The notes below the pieces were generated by a model that saw only the letters and a program-made list of their open reading frames with translations, did no database searches and was not told where the DNA came from. 64,000 nt of DNA from Marsupella aquatica (Eukaryota; Marchantiophyta), in the NCBI GenBank assembly GCA_973895155.1, contig OZ316891.1:25358001-25422000 (forward strand), read 5' to 3'. Position numbers and translations under genes: made by a program. Of this stretch, positions 20,666 to 33,924 are shown piece after piece. The first letter of the stretch is position 1. Every line of letters starts with the position of its first letter.

Positions 20666-23600
20666 TGTGGTGCGTCCCATGGCTCCCTAAACCCAAGAAA
20701 CCCCCCAGCACAAGCCAATTCCCGCAGGTTTCGCGCTTGGCGGGGCCGTTTCCGCGGCTTAGCGGCATGGGACGCTGCTAATCTCTTCTACATCTATTAA
20801 CATTTTACACACATATACTGGACAGATCCTTCATCGGGTCATGAGATATGAAGCCGGCCTACTCTAGGCCTTCCCTTTATTTTTCTCTCCTTTGGTTAGG
20901 TATATTTGGATTCCGCCGCCGGAATGATCCCCAATAGGCTTGGTTAAGCCGCTAAGACCTCTCTCAGCTCGACACATCCAACTCTCACTCCCTTGCTTAC
21001 TTTCCTTTCCCTATTAGTTGATGTGGGCACTCTTCACACAAGTTAATGCGACACACAAATAGTAAAATGACTCCTTCTGACTGAGTCATACCATGCACTT
21101 GCCATACAAACAGTACATCTCATACACAAGCTCTGCGAACTAAGCCGTGAGGCCAACTCTATTCAGCTCTTAGGCATGAGGAAACATGAATATACACAAG
21201 GTCACGGTATAACTAACCGAGAGCTTCTCTTACTACTTGATCCCAGCCGGCTGGTGCAAACTAAAAACTTGCTAAAGAAGAGGCCCTGAGCTCCCCGCAG
21301 CCTAGGTATTTATCCTGGTAGCGGATCCGCCTAATTCTTTGCAGCGTAAGCCTAATCTACCTAACAGTAATCTACCTGTCCGGAGCTACCTATGTACAGC
21401 AAGGCAGGGGCACAAGTGTTGCTCCTACCAGTGGAACCGCAATCCCACAAAGCTAAGTGTCAGGGCCGCTCCTGGTCCTGATCCTAATCTTAAACCTGGA
21501 GATCAGCGCCCGCCCGGCCCACTCACGCCTCCTACCTCCACGTCCGCCCTTCCTAAAAGGAACGGCGCCCTTGCACCGTCACGATACCGGTGGTGGATCC
21601 TCAATGGATGCCCCCAACGCTTCCTCCTCAGCCACTGCCGTTGGCCCGCCTACTGACAGATTACCTGCCCTTGACCAAGTCAACTCTCCCTCGGCCTGAC
21701 TGGGTCCATCTTCGGCTTCGGCCTCGACACCGGCCTCGGCAATACCCACGGCTTCGGCTTCAGCCACTCCCACGGCTTTGGCTTCACCTTCTTCTAGGGT
21801 AGTTGGATCCTTAGCCGTGACCTTGTCTGGGGTCGGTGCTGGGTCTACCTCCTTGGTCACCACGGCCTGTGGAGTCGTATTACTCTTTGACCCAGAAGGT
21901 TTCCGCTTCTTCTTCGTTGCCGGCTCGGCAGCTGGTCCCTTCCCCTTCCCACTTACTTTCAGCACTGGTGCAGGTGGCGCGGTTTGTTCTTCAGCCAGTA
22001 CCACTCCTGGTAACTGGTTCGCCCCAACGGGAGATGGACCTGCTGCAGCTAAGCATTTAAATACTATGGCTTGTTTCTTTAGCCGCTCCGTTTGGTTGTC
22101 GGCCCGCCGCTGTAGGTTCTCCATCTTCCTCGTGATTTCCTCCAACTCCTCCTGGGTCTCATCCAGGTCCTTACGTGCCCCCTCCAGCTCTCTATGGGCT
22201 TCCTCCTGCTCTTTGTGGGCTTCTTCCAATTCCTTCTTCAAGGTAGCCCTCTCCTCCTGGGTTGCTCTTAGCTCTTTGTCGAGCTCTGTCACGATTTCAG
22301 ACTCCATTTTATCCATCTTGGCATAAGTCTGACCGAGCATATCGTCCTTCTCCTTTAGGTCGGCTTTGAAGCTGGCCATTAGGGATGCAAGCTCCTGCTG
22401 CAGCGCAATAATCCCTTGATAGGATTTCCCTAACTCGGCCTCCTTCTGCTCAAGGGCTCCGCGGCTTTTCTCGAGCTCCCCCTTCAACGCCCATTTCTTT
22501 CTTTGGGTCTCCGCCATGACCCGGTTGTTGACTGCTATATGGGCCTCCTCTACGTCTCTCAGCTCCTTCTTCCATTTCTCCCTGTCCTTGATTGCGTCGG
22601 CCAATTCTCCTTGGGCCTGAGTCAGTTTATCCTTGATAATCTGACTATCCGCCTGCGCTATGTCCAACTGCCCCTGCATGATATTTAGCTCATGCCGTTT
22701 AATCCGCAGCTCATCTTGGGCTTTCTTGGCCGTCCTTAGATCTTCAATCTCGGCTTCCATCCTCCTAAGCCGTCGGATGACCTCGTCCTTCTTGCTTCTC
22801 TCTAAAGCCACCGCTTCTTCTAATTGGTGCTTCTCCAACTGCTCCCTATGGAAAAAGGGTCCTACCTCCAACTCCTCCCCAAAGATGCCGAGCGCAAGTT
22901 CCCCACACATCTCACCATACTCCATGGCTCTATTCTTAGCGTAGGTGGAGTAAGTAGAGGTGATCGGCATCGCCCATCGCGGCCTCTGCTCCCAAGCCGT
23001 CTTGCGGATCTCTTCAATCGTGGCTAGAGGTTTGCTTCCTTTTTTGGCTAGCCGCCTGATGTCCTCCGGCCAATCTACTCCTGGTAAATCCTTTTCCCTA
23101 GCCAGGGCTGCCTCCTCTCCCTGCCTGATTCGCTCCTGAAATTCCTGCACTGTCTGTTTTATGCCGTCAAAGCTCGGGGGAGCAACATCTGGTGGAGGAG
23201 ACTCAGGGCTACTCTGCTGGTTGGGGTCCCCTCGTACTACCCTTGGAAGTGTGGGGATAAACCGGCCACAGGTCCTTACTCCTGGAACGTGATGGTCCGA
23301 CCCATAGCCGGAGTTATCATGGCCGCAGTCCTCCACTGCCTCCTCTACTTCTTCTACTTCCGGCTTCTCCCTCTCTTCTTCGTTGGTAGGAGCTTCCGAC
23401 AATTCTGCCTCAGATTCAGAGCTTGAGACTCCGGTAGAGGGGTTTTCCCTTCTAAGTCTGCTTAAGTTGACCTCTGGGGCAGTGTCCTGCATTGTTGTCA
23501 TTGTCATTGTCGTTGTTGTTGCCGATCTCCTTTCTTTCTCCAGTAGTTTAAGCAGATTCTGCATGCCTGGTTGCTGCATCGGCAAGTCTTCCTTCCTTGG

Positions 23601-25241
23601 CTTAAACACCTGCTCAATCGTAGGGCTAACAGGTGGTTGAGGCTTTTCTGCTACCGGCCTCGGTGCTGGAGCTTCCTCGGGTGCCCTTACCTGCAGAGGA
23701 AGTACTGGGGCAAAGGTCTGACCTCTGGCATACCGGCACAACAGCGGCATGTGATAGCCAAGCCGCGACATGCTCCCCATGCCGATTACCTGCTGCTCCT
23801 CCTTTAGGATCTTCTTCAATTGGTTGAGGAGGTAGCCGTTGTAGTCCCGGCTTGGGTCAGGCCTTTCTGCCAGATAGACCTGTGCCTTGCCGATCTCCGC
23901 TCTCGGCAAGTTACAATGCATGGTTACCCGCAAGAAGTCGATCATCTCTCCTATGTGCGGGTTGGTGCAGGTGTTTCTGAAGAAGCCATTCTTCGTTGAT
24001 GGTCCGGGAAATGACCGGAACTCCTTGTCAAGCAAGGTCTTCCTGGTATCAACCTTGGTCTTATTGCCTATCGGCAAGCCAAACACTTTGGCAATTACCT
24101 TGGGAGTAAGATAGAAATCCTTCCCATATATTCTCATGCAATTGGTCTCGGGTTCCCATGACCCCACGAATTCTAATAGGTCTGAATCCGGCACCTCTGG
24201 CTTCAGCCATGGTAATCTTACAAAGGCCTCTAAGCTAGATCCGGCCATGAAGCCTTGGTACTTCTTGGTCTGCATGGCCGTAAAGCATGCATCCTCCTCC
24301 CTTGCAAAATGTAGTTGCACCTCCACCGGTAGAGTTGCCGCCCAGCCCTTCCAGGTGTCATCCTTGGTTGCATTGGCTTTAATGGGATCGACCTCCTCTA
24401 CTTCGGCTTCTCCCTGCCTCCTGCTCTACTGTTCGGCTGGCTTCATTGGTGCCGCCGACCTCGTTCTTTTGGCCGGGGTGGTTTCATCGTTGACGGCTCC
24501 CTTCCTCTTCATCTCGGCTGCCGTGGAGGTTTCTCCTAACACCGTTGCTCGGTTCCACCTTTCCGTGCTACCCTTCAATTCCCAGTGTATGTCGTTGTAG
24601 TTCTTGATGGCCTCTCGAATGCCGATGATTCTGTCTTTGCAAAACAGAAGATCGTCGAGCTGATTGGAAGTAGGCGTCCACAAGAACTCGGCCTTGATAA
24701 GTTCGCCTCCTAAGAAAGCCGTTTTCTGTAGCTCCCACAATCGAGCGAGCTCCTGTCGTTCTCGAGCTGCCCTTTCTGATTCTTTGTCCTCGTAAGTCTT
24801 GATGTACTCAGTTGCCCGTTCAAACAGGCATCCCCAGAAATGTGCCGCTTGATTGACGTTGCTCATACCCTCCTTAGGTCGATCGTCGGTATCTACTCTC
24901 TCCCCGAGTGCTTGCCTAAACAGCTGACAGTAGTTGGCCTCCCGTAGTCGTCTGCCTAGTTCGTGCTCGCAAGTGAGCCACCATCTTCTGCGAGCGCTCC
25001 TTACCCCTCTCCTCTTCCGGCCCTTCCTCCCGTTGATCCTTCCCAGCCGCCGATGCTTAGCGCGCCCTAACCCTAATCGAGTTTTCACCCCCAGTGTTTT
25101 TACCTCCGGCCTCGGCCCGGGTTCCATAGTTGCCCCTAATTATTTATATTTTCTTGTTTTGTCCCTATACTAAGGTGTTTCCAGGGTGTATTCCTGCTTT
25201 ACCTACTTAACTGGCCAAGTGATTCCTGGCTAGGCATCACA
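20666..25241 (-). repeat. 3' LTR of gypsy B, 4576 bp, contains an ORF
   Basis: In element orientation it begins TGTGATGCCTAGCCAGG at 25241 and ends GGGACGCACCACA at 20666. A reading frame of 1183 codons (25127-21579) occupies most of it. The last 0.9 kb (20666-21578) is noncoding but conserved in all three LTR copies in this window. AT-rich TATAAATA lies at 25141-25148, only about 14 bp before the first ATG. Confidence 0.93.
21579..25127 (-). pseudogene. ORF inside the gypsy B LTR (PMD-like segment plus coiled coil), one stop
   Basis: From ATG 25127 (MEPGPRPEVKTLGVKTRLGL) one frame runs 1183 codons to 21579. Its only break is TAG at 24426-24428. The right LTR copy has CAG at that place, so the stop is a C-to-T change. 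The order is a basic N-terminus, a helical region, and a folded region with RIYGKDFYLTPKVIAKVFGL (about 24100). A Pro-rich and acidic linker follows, then a long coiled coil of Glu/Leu/Lys heptads (about 23100-22080), a Lys-rich patch and an Ala/Glu/Val tail repeat. The FGLP region and the coiled coil echo the gypsy A LTR protein. First-cistron expression from the 5' LTR is possible. Function unknown. Confidence 0.75.
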
Positions 25242-28200
25242 TAGCTCCCCACTTAATTGTGAAGCATCCTCGCGAACAACTTCATCTTCGTCCATATAGT
25301 ATTTCTTGAGGCGGTCATAATGGATGTGAACTGGATACACTTCTCCTGTAATGTTGGCCAATTGTACGGAGCCATTGGAGAACCTCATGGTTACTCTAAA
25401 GGGTCCTAACCATCGAGTGTAAAGCTTCCCTGGAAACCTACTATACCTACTATCATAAAGTAACACAAGATCACCGGTGTGAATACTAACTACTTTCAAC
25501 CTTTTATCATACTACTGCTTCATGATATTCTGTCTATATTCTACTCTCTCGGTTGAAATCATTCTCGCCTCCTCTAAAGCTTCTAACCTATATTCTTGCT
25601 CCTTTAGGCTCTCCTCCGCCGAGGCTCTTTCCTCAATTGTAACTTGAAATGTTGGTATCTCAAGTTGCATGGGTACCAGGGCTTCTTGTCCAAAGGTTAA
25701 GAAGAAGGGTGTATGACCGGTAGTGGATTTATAGGCCAAATTGTAAGCAAAAACAGCAGCAAACAATTTATCATCCCAATCGAGTTTGTTCTGAGCTACT
25801 GTCTTGTTCAAAATCTTTCCTATAATTCCATTGGCTCGTTCTGTCAATCCATTTGCCTTTGGGTGGTAAGGAGTAGTAGGCCTATGTCTAACTAAATACT
25901 GTTCATTTAAACGACTAATTATATCATTCAGAAAATGGGTTCCTCTATCACTAACTAATTCTAGGGGTGCTCCATACCTGGTGAAGATCTGCTCATACAT
26001 GAATCTAGCCGTAGTAATTGCATCATCCTTCGTGGTCGGTCTGGCCTCTACCCATTTAGTTGCATAATCCGTAGCCAGGATTATGTACTTGTTTCGTCGA
26101 GGGTGGGTCAGTGGTTTCAGAGGTCCGATGTAATCAATACCCCACTTCTTGAATGGTGCCAGAGGTAGAATAGGGTGCAGTGGATGTCTGGTGGACGCCC
26201 TTGGTCCTCCCGCTCGTTGACAAGGATCGCATTGTTTGATAAACTGATAGACATCCTTGTGCAACGTAGGCCACCAGTAACCGGCATTTAATATCTTTTT
26301 AGATGTGGTTACTGGAGCAAAATGTCCTCCGGCCTCTTCTCCATGCATAGCCTGTAAGACTCGTTTTACCTCTCCTTTTTCCAAACACCTTTGGATAGTG
26401 CCGCTGATTCCATACCTGTGTAGCACACCCTTAATGTACTGATACTGTCTGACCTTCCGTAAAAAGACTGCGGCTTTTTCTCGGCTTACTCCTGGCTGTA
26501 ATCTGGAAGTGCTGAGAAATTGTAAAATCTCAGGGTACCATGTATCAGCTAATTCCACAACGAATAGCTCCTCGTCGGGAAATCGATCATCGATGCAATC
26601 CGTGGCTGGTTCACCTGTGATCCTTGAAAAGAAGTTGGCATTGGCATGTAGCTTCCTCGGTTTGATCCTCAGCTCATAGTCAAACTCCTGTAATAGCAAA
26701 ATCCATCTTGCTACTCTGCCTATAAGGTCCGGCTTATTGACTAGGTATTTCAAACTTTCATGATCGGTATGAAAGATTACCTTGTACCCTAGTAAATAAT
26801 GCCTAAACTTTTTACAGGAATAAATGACTCCTAATGCTTCTCTTTCTGTGGTGGAGTAGTTCCGTTCGGCATCGGCAAGCTGACGGCTTGCGAAGTATAT
26901 GGGATGGTCCCTTCCTTTCTCATCCAACTAACTTAGTACTGAGCCGATACAGAAGCCCGAGACATCTACAAAAACATGAAAATCTTTGTTCCAGTCCGGT
27001 GCTATCATGACTGGGGCCTCAACTAACATCTGCTTCAATTCTACCACCGCTGTGACTCGTTCGGGTGTGGGTTCGAAGTCTGCACCTGCCTTGAGCATGT
27101 TGGTTAATGGTAAGGCTAGTTTGGCAAAATCTTTAATAAACCGACGATAATACCCAATGCAGCCTAAGAAGGATCTTACATCCTTTATGTTCTTAGGTTG
27201 CATGATGTCAAGCCATATTGCTAGCTTACCTTTGTCAATCTCAATGCCCTTCTTTGATACCTTGTGACCTAGTAGCACCCCCTCGGTTACTGCAAAGAAA
27301 CATTTATCTGGGTGTAATTTGAGACCTACCTCTCTGCATCTCATGAAGGTTTTCCTGAGATATTTAGCATGTTTCGACGCCTTCCCAAATACTGCAAAGT
27401 CATCAATGAAGATTTCCATGAACTTTCTCAAGTAATCATGAAAAATGTTCACCATCAATCGTTGGAACATAGCTGGTGTGTTGCAGAGTCCAAACGGCAT
27501 ACGATTGAAGACATAGATCCCCCATTCCGTGATGAAGGCCGTCTTGATTTGGTCTTCCTGCCGAATCCTGATTTGGTTATAACCAGAGTACCCATCCATG
27601 AATGAATATAGTTCATGACTGGCTACCATGTCTAGTACCATATCAGTAAAGGGTAAGGGAAAATGGTCTTTTAACGTCGCTTCATTCAGTTTCCTGTAAT
27701 CCTGACAAACCCGGATCTTGGGTTTACCATCGGGTCCAGCTTTCTTGGGAACTATCACAATTGGAGACACCCAGTCTGAATGCAGGACTGGAGTGATGAA
27801 TCCAGCTTCCACTAGTTTGTCGATTTCCGTTTTGACCAGCAGGGAATACTTCGGGTTCATCCTTCGAATTGGTTGTCGAAATGATTTGGCCCCTAACATG
27901 AGATCGATTCGGTGTTCTCCTAGTTTTGGGTCTACTCCCTTTAGATCCTGGTGACTCCATGCGAACACATCCTGAAATTCAATCAATAAGTCACTGATCT
28001 CTTTCTCGAGCTCAGGTGCTAGGTTTCTCCCTAAATTCAGTTCCCTTCCCTCTCCTAAGTCTAGCTTCTGATATTGCCGTGCTTGGATCATATTAATCTG
28101 CTTCTTTAAATTCGGGTCCAGCTCGGCTTCCAGTCTCTCCAGTCTCATACCTCCATAAATAGGAATCTCGGCTGTACTAGCCGAGTCAGTTTCTACCTTG

Positions 28201-29421
28201 ATGCCCACAGATTGTCCCCTTGCCGGTCTATGCGGTTTTGAATTGTTTGTTGGCTTCCCATCCTGACTCGGCTCTGGATTCTGTCTGTGCATCTCATTCA
28301 CCTCTTCTTCCTGAGGGTCAGGCCGCTGTGCTCTTCCGGCTTCTAATAGGGCCTCAATTTGTTCTGCCCTTGTAATCGGCTTGTATGCCGATCCCTTGGT
28401 ATTTAATTCCTTGCCGATGATCGATGGCGTTGTGAACCCTGCCGGCTCTGCCACAACGCGTGCAAAAAATCCACCGTCTCGGGTATTGCTCCCCACTTAG
28501 CCATTTCATCCAACTGGCTTACTTCTTGTGTTTCCTCCGGAATAGAAGCTAAAAAGGTGGACTCTATTGTAAAGCAGTCCTCGACTTCTTCGTATTCTTC
28601 TTCCAAGTCACCTTCCATTGGTTCTTGCCATAATCCACTAGGGGATACCTCTGGTCCAAAGACACTTTCTTCGGTTTGGTCAGCGAGGCATTCTAACCAT
28701 CGTACCTCATCGGCTGATTCCAGTCCACTGTCGTACCCGTCTACCTCCCTGATGCTTCTTTTGCGGTCATCCTTGGTATCCCAGGATACCGTGATAGAGG
28801 GGGTCCCAAAAGTGAACTCCTTCTTACCCCAATCCTCTATTACCTTGGCTAGGTATAGCCATGGCCTACCAATCAATAGCCAAAATGACGTAGGATTTAC
28901 CGGTTTCATTACTACATAGTTAATGCTAAAGAAGATGCCTCCTATTTCTGTTTTGATGCCGGTTAACACTCCCGTGGGAATGACTGATATCCATTGGCCA
29001 TGTTCAACACTCTTCCAGTCATCTGTGGTGTTAGACCCCACCCTTTTGCTGTTGAATCAATCATAATACATACCCCTGATCCTCCATCAATGGGTACCCG
29101 TAGTAATAATTCTCCTTGAATCATTAATGGTAAAGCGGGGGCTCCTTGATCTTCTTCTATCATCAGCACGTCGGATTTGGTTGCTACCTTGGGTAATCTC
29201 GGCTTGCCGAGAATAGCCTTCCTTAATTGCTTCCTGAAGTACGGGCTATTTTTAAGTAGTTGACCTACTGTTGCCGAGACTCTAGATTCTAGTACATCTT
29301 TAGCCAGGTCATAGGGAACAATCGGCTTCTCCCTTGGTGGTGTCTCTATCTTGGATTCGGCTTGTTTTGCCATGCTAATCTCCACAGCTGTTGGATCCTC
29401 CGAAGCAAACAATGCTTTTGC
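25230..29421 (-). pseudogene. pol: Pol of gypsy B (protease, RT, RNase H, integrase), broken
   Basis: Protease has the active site VPIDGGSGVCIM near 29090. Frameshifts occur near 28990 and 28480. Reverse transcriptase (about 27900-27380) carries FIDDFAVFG, followed by RNase H (FVDVSGFCIGSVLS, FHTDHESLKYL). TAG at 26928-26930 interrupts RNase H, where gypsy A has CAG. Integrase has HHCC (CDPCQRAGG) and the DDE motifs DYIGPL, VSDRGTHF and LTERANG. TAG at 25512-25514 and a GPF-type tail (TRWLGPFRV) follow. The final stop (25230-25232) lies 12 bp inside the 3' LTR. The frame is continuous from 28496 to 25230 apart from these stops. Confidence 0.92.
25242..25254 (-). other. Polypurine tract of gypsy B
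   Basis: The minus strand reads AAGTGGGGAGCTA immediately before the 3' LTR. It is nearly the same as in gypsy A. Confidence 0.85.
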
Positions 29422-31395
29422 TCATTTCACATCCTTGGCAATGGCTTCAGTGTTCTCCAGGGTTTCTAATTCTCGCAGCTGTTCCTTAACACTAGCCGTA
29501 ATAGAGGGGTAGAACAACTTAGGGTGATCTTGATTGAAATCGCTGTCCTGTGAAGGATTGGGGTCGCTGGTGAGCTCATGGCTTACCTGTGTTGCCGGCG
29601 CCTTTCCTTCTCCTTCTGTTGATGTTGACGAAGAGTCAATCTTCTCTTCTTTATCCTTCCCTTTATTTTTGGCTAGCCCATCCCACCTTTCCTTCCTTCT
29701 GGTTGATCGAGTAGAGACGCGGTAGCAATCATGATCCATATCCTCTTCTGAAAATGTTGATAGGGCCTCGGTCTCATCATCAGATGGTCCAAACTCTGCC
29801 TCGGCATCCACTTGCCATCCGAGCTCAATGTGGTTGATCTGAACTCCTCCTAGGGCAGTACCTGGCGGCAAGACCTTGACCGGCAAAAGTTTATGATTTG
29901 CGGCCAATCCTGCCAACCAAGTAGGACATTGTCCTAGCATATGACCTTCCTGTCGGCATCCCATACATAGCTGAGCTGGTTGTCCATCACCCTGTTTGCG
30001 TGCATTCGGGCATTCTCTAGCAAAATGGCCAGGTTGACCACAATTATAGCATGCTGCAAATCTCTGCACATTCAGCCTAGGAGGTACTGACGGATTCTGA
30101 ATAATCCAAGGATACATCTCTCCCGGATTGTTCCTTAATCCTGACCACAGGGATGCAGGTCTGTTGGATAGGTCCCGTGCTCCAGTCTCACTAATGCCAA
30201 AAACACTATCAGCGGCATCTCCTAAAAAGTACTCTACTTCTCCCTGACACGGTCTAATCTCGGCCACATGCCGAACATGACTAGTATTGAGTTTAGGACA
30301 TGCATCTTTATGGTGTCCGGTTTTATAACATAAGGCACACCATATAGAGCTATCCTCCTGTACTACTTTCTTCTTCGGCTTTACCTCTGCTATTATAGCC
30401 TTAAGTTGCTCGGTAAGGGCCACGATGTTATCTGGTGGCTTAGCCTCCAGCTTGACTTTCGTCTTCCCTCTTCTTCTGCCCTTCCTCTTCCTAGTTTTTT
30501 CTTCTTCAGAACTAGAAGATGACTCACTCTTGCTACCTCCACTATCCGAGCTTGAGTTATCACTTCTTGACTTCTTAGAATGTTTCTTTTTCTTATCCTT
30601 TTTCTTATGGGGTGATCCCTCCTATGATGAGGAACTCTCAGACTTAAGCTGTTTCTTCCGGCTTGTGATATCTGCATTAATGTATAATTGAATATCCTTA
30701 ATTGCATCAACTAAAGTCTCTGGGTTCTCCTTCCTAATTGCAAAACTCATCTTCTGTGGCAAAGCATTCACCAACCATTGAAGTTGCATACCTTCAGATG
30801 CATTGGTCTTTGTACGTCTTACCAGTTTCTGAAAGCATTACAAGAACTTCCTGAAGGATTTGTTCTCTTTGAACCGAAGTCGTCCCAACTTCAGCACTGC
30901 TAGTTCTGAAGTTCCAATGGGTCGAAACTCCTTAACAAAGAGTGTTTTGAAGCTATCCCAGATGGCTTGATCTTCCACATCTAATGCTCTGTACCAAGGC
31001 CTAGCCTCACCCTTGAACAGGCCGGGAAGAATCTGCATCTTGATGGCCGATTCTCCATTTGCTGCAGCGGTTCCCTCGAAATCATCCAACCATTCATCCG
31101 GATCCTCATCTCCTCTCCCATGAAATGCCTTATAATGTATGCGCGACCGCTGGCTCAGTCTGGTCCCGGGCCTCTCGTCTGGCCGTGCCTCAGGTTCTCC
31201 CATGTCGGTTGGGTACTCGCGTCTTCCTACCGACTCCTCTTCTGGTATATCTTCTTCGACGCCACTTCCAGCTTCGGAGCTACCAGCTCTTTCTGCCCCT
31301 CTCAGTCGCTGTGTATCATGCCACCCGGCGAGCTGCTGCAGTCGAGCTCTCTCCCGTTGAATCACTCTTTCTTCCCTTGGCGTAAGGTCAGTCAT
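29422..31395 (-). pseudogene. gag: Gag of gypsy B with three zinc knuckles, broken by stops
   Basis: Start ATG 31395 (MTDLTPREERVIQRERARLQ) lies 70 bp after the 5' LTR. A gag domain with DPDEWLDDFE and GEARPWY is followed by a Lys/Ser linker. Three CCHC knuckles come next: CALCYKTGHHKDAC, CYNCGQPGHFAREC and CMGCRQEGHMLGQC. One frame holds from 31395 to 29413. TAA at 30838-30840, TAG near 30620 and TGA at 29422-29424 interrupt it, each explained by C-to-T change of CAA, CAG or CGA. After the last stop the same frame continues into protease, so Gag-Pol was one frame originally. Confidence 0.9.
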
Positions 31396-31443
31396 TACCT
31401 ATACTTCCTTTCTAACTTCATATCTCACGGCTTAAGAAATGCC

Positions 31444-31464
31444 CCCTCCATCTAGTGCCAAAAA
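31444..31464 (-). other. Primer-binding site region of gypsy B
   Basis: Right after the 5' LTR, the minus strand reads TTTTTGGCACTAGATGGAGG. The TGG start four bases from the LTR fits a tRNA 3' end. I cannot name the tRNA. Confidence 0.5.
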
Positions 31465-32379
31465 TGTGGTGCGTCCCATGGCTCCCTAAACCCAAGAAAA
31501 CCCCCCAGCACAAGCCGATTCCCGCAGGTTTCGCGCTTGGTGGGGCCGTTTCCGCGGCTTAGCAGCATGGGACGCTGCTAATCTCTTCTACATCTATTAA
31601 CATTTTACACACATATACTGGACAGATCCTTCATCGGGTCATGAGATATGAAGCTGTCCTACTCTAGGCCTTCCCTTTATTTTTCTCTCCTTTGGTTAGG
31701 TATATTTGGATTCCGCCGCCGGAATGATCCCCAATAGGCTTGGTTAAGCCGCTAAGACCTCTCTCAGCTCGACACATCCAACTCTCACTCCCTTGCTTAC
31801 TTTCCTTTCCCTATTAGTTGATGTGGGCACTCTTCACACAAGTTAATGCGACACACAAATAGTAAAATGACTCCTTCTGACTGAGTCATACCATGCACTT
31901 GCCATACAAACAGTACATCTCATACACAAGCTCTGCGAACTAAGCCGTGAGGCCAACTCTATTCAGCTCTTAGGCATGAGGAAACATGAATATACACAAG
32001 GTCACGGTATAACTAACCGAGAGCTTCTCTTACTACTTGATCCCAGCCCGGCTGGTGCAAACTAAAAACTTGCTAAAGAAGAGGCCCTGAGCTCCCCGCA
32101 GCCTAGGTATTTATCCTGGTAGCGGATCCGCCTAATTCTTTGCAGCGTAAGCCTAATCTACCTAACAGTAATCTACCTGTCCGGAGCTACCTATGTACAG
32201 CAAGGCAGGGGCACAAGTGTTGCTCCTACCAGTGGAACCGCAATCCCACAAAGCTAAGTGTCAGGGCCGCTCCTGGTCCTGATCCTAATCTTAAACCTGG
32301 AGATCAGCGCCCACCCGGCCCACTCACGCCTCCTACCTCCACGTCCGCCCTTCCTAAAAGGAACGGCGCCCTTGCACCG

Positions 32380-33921
32380 TCACGATACCGGTGGTGGATC
32401 CTCAATGGACGCCCCCAACGCTTCCTCCTCAGCCACTGCCGTTGGCCCGCCTACTGACAGATTACCTGCCCTTGACCGAGTCAACTCTCCCTCGGCCTGA
32501 CTGGGTCCATCTTCGGCTTCGGCCTCGACACCGGCCTCGGCAATACCCACGGCTTCGGCTTCAGCCACTCCCACGGCTTCGGCTTCAGCCACTCCCACGG
32601 CTTCGGCTTCACCTTCTTCTAGGGTAGTTGGATCCTTAGCCGTGACCCTGTCTGGGGTCGGTGCTGGGTCTACCTCCTTGGTCACCATGGCCTGTGGAGT
32701 CGTATTACTCTTTGACCCAGAAGGTTTCCGCTTCTTCTTCGTTGCCGGCTTGGCAGCTGGTCCCTTCCCCTTCCCACTTACTTTCAGCATCGGTGCAGGT
32801 GGCGCGGTTTGTTCTTCGGCCAGTACCACTCCTGGTAACTGGTTCGCCCCAATGGGAGATGGACCTGCTGCAGCTAAGCATTTAAATACTACGGCTTGTT
32901 TCTTTAGCCGCTCCGTTTGGTTGTCGGCCCGCCACTGTAGGTTCTCCATCTTCCTCGTGATTTCCTCCAACTCCTCCTGGGTCTCATCCAGGTCCTTACG
33001 TGCCCCCTCCAGCTCTCTGTGGGCTTCCTCCTGCTCTTTGTGGGCTTCTTCCAATTCCTTCTTCAAGGTAGCCCTCTCCTCCTGGGTTGCTCTTAGCTCT
33101 TTGTCGAGCTCTGTCACGATTTCAGACTCCATTTTATCCATCTTGGCATAAGTCTGACTGAGCATATCGTCCTTCTCCTTTAGGTCGGCTTTGAAGCTGG
33201 CCGTTAGGGACGCAAGCTCCTGCTGCAGCGCAATAATCCCTTGATATGATTCCCTAACTCGGCCTCCTTCTACTCAAGGGCTCCGCGGCTTTTCTCGAGC
33301 TCCCCCTTCAACGCCCATTTCTTTCTTTGGGTCTCCGCCATGACCCGGTTGTTGACTGCTATATGGGCCTCCTCTGCGTCTCTCAGCTCCTTCTTCCATT
33401 TCTCCCTGTCCTTGATTGCGTCGGCCAATTCTCCTTGGGCTTGAGTCAGTTTATCCTTGATAATCTGACTATCCGCCTGCGCTATGTCCAACTGCCCCTG
33501 CATGATATTTAGCTCATGCCGTTTAATCCGCAGCTCATCTTGGGCTTTCTTGGCCGTCCTTAGATCTTCAATCTCGGCTTCCATCCTCCTAAGCTGCCGG
33601 ATGACCTTGTCCTTCTTGCTTCTCTCTAAAGCCACCGCTTCTTCTAATTGGTGCTTCTCCAACTGCTCCCTATGGAAAAAGGGTCCTACCTCCAACTCCT
33701 CCCCAAAGATGCCGAGCGCAAGTTCCCCACACATCTCACCATACTCCATGGCTCTATTCTTAGCGTAGGTGGAGTAAGTAGAGGTGATCGGCATCGCCCA
33801 TCGCGGCCTCTACTCCCAAGCCGTCTTGCAGATCTCTTCAATCGTGGCTAGAGGTTTGCTTCCTTTTTTGGCTAGCCGCCTGATGTCCTCCGGCCAATCT
33901 CCTCCTGGTAAATCCTTTTCC
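32380..33921 (-). pseudogene. C-terminal half of the LTR ORF in the right LTR of gypsy B
   Basis: This is the coiled-coil and tail part of the LTR protein. It is cut from its N-terminus by CACTA F and further broken by TAG near 33811 (CAG in the other LTR) and a one-base deletion near 33247. The tail has three AEAVGVAEAE-type units against two in the left LTR. Confidence 0.8.
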
Positions 33922-33924
33922 CTA
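33922..33924. repeat. CTA target-site duplication of CACTA F (left)
   Basis: CTA is repeated at 50979-50981. The empty site in the sibling LTR (TTTTCCCTAGCCAGGG near 23100) has a single CTA. Confidence 0.95.

Larger units (their letters stand above)
31465..33924 (-). repeat. 5' LTR of gypsy B, 3' portion (left of CACTA F)
   Basis: It matches 20666-23105 of the other LTR closely. It ends in CCTTTTCCCTA at the CACTA F insertion. It carries one extra 30-bp unit near 32560-32610 (GCTTCGGCTTCAGCCACTCC), adding ten residues to the tail repeat. Confidence 0.93.

Noticed and set aside
21778-22326. Ser-rich plus-strand frame opposite the gypsy B LTR gene
   Set aside because: It is the mirror of the coiled-coil coding sequence. 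Its composition follows from the Glu/Lys-rich minus-strand gene.
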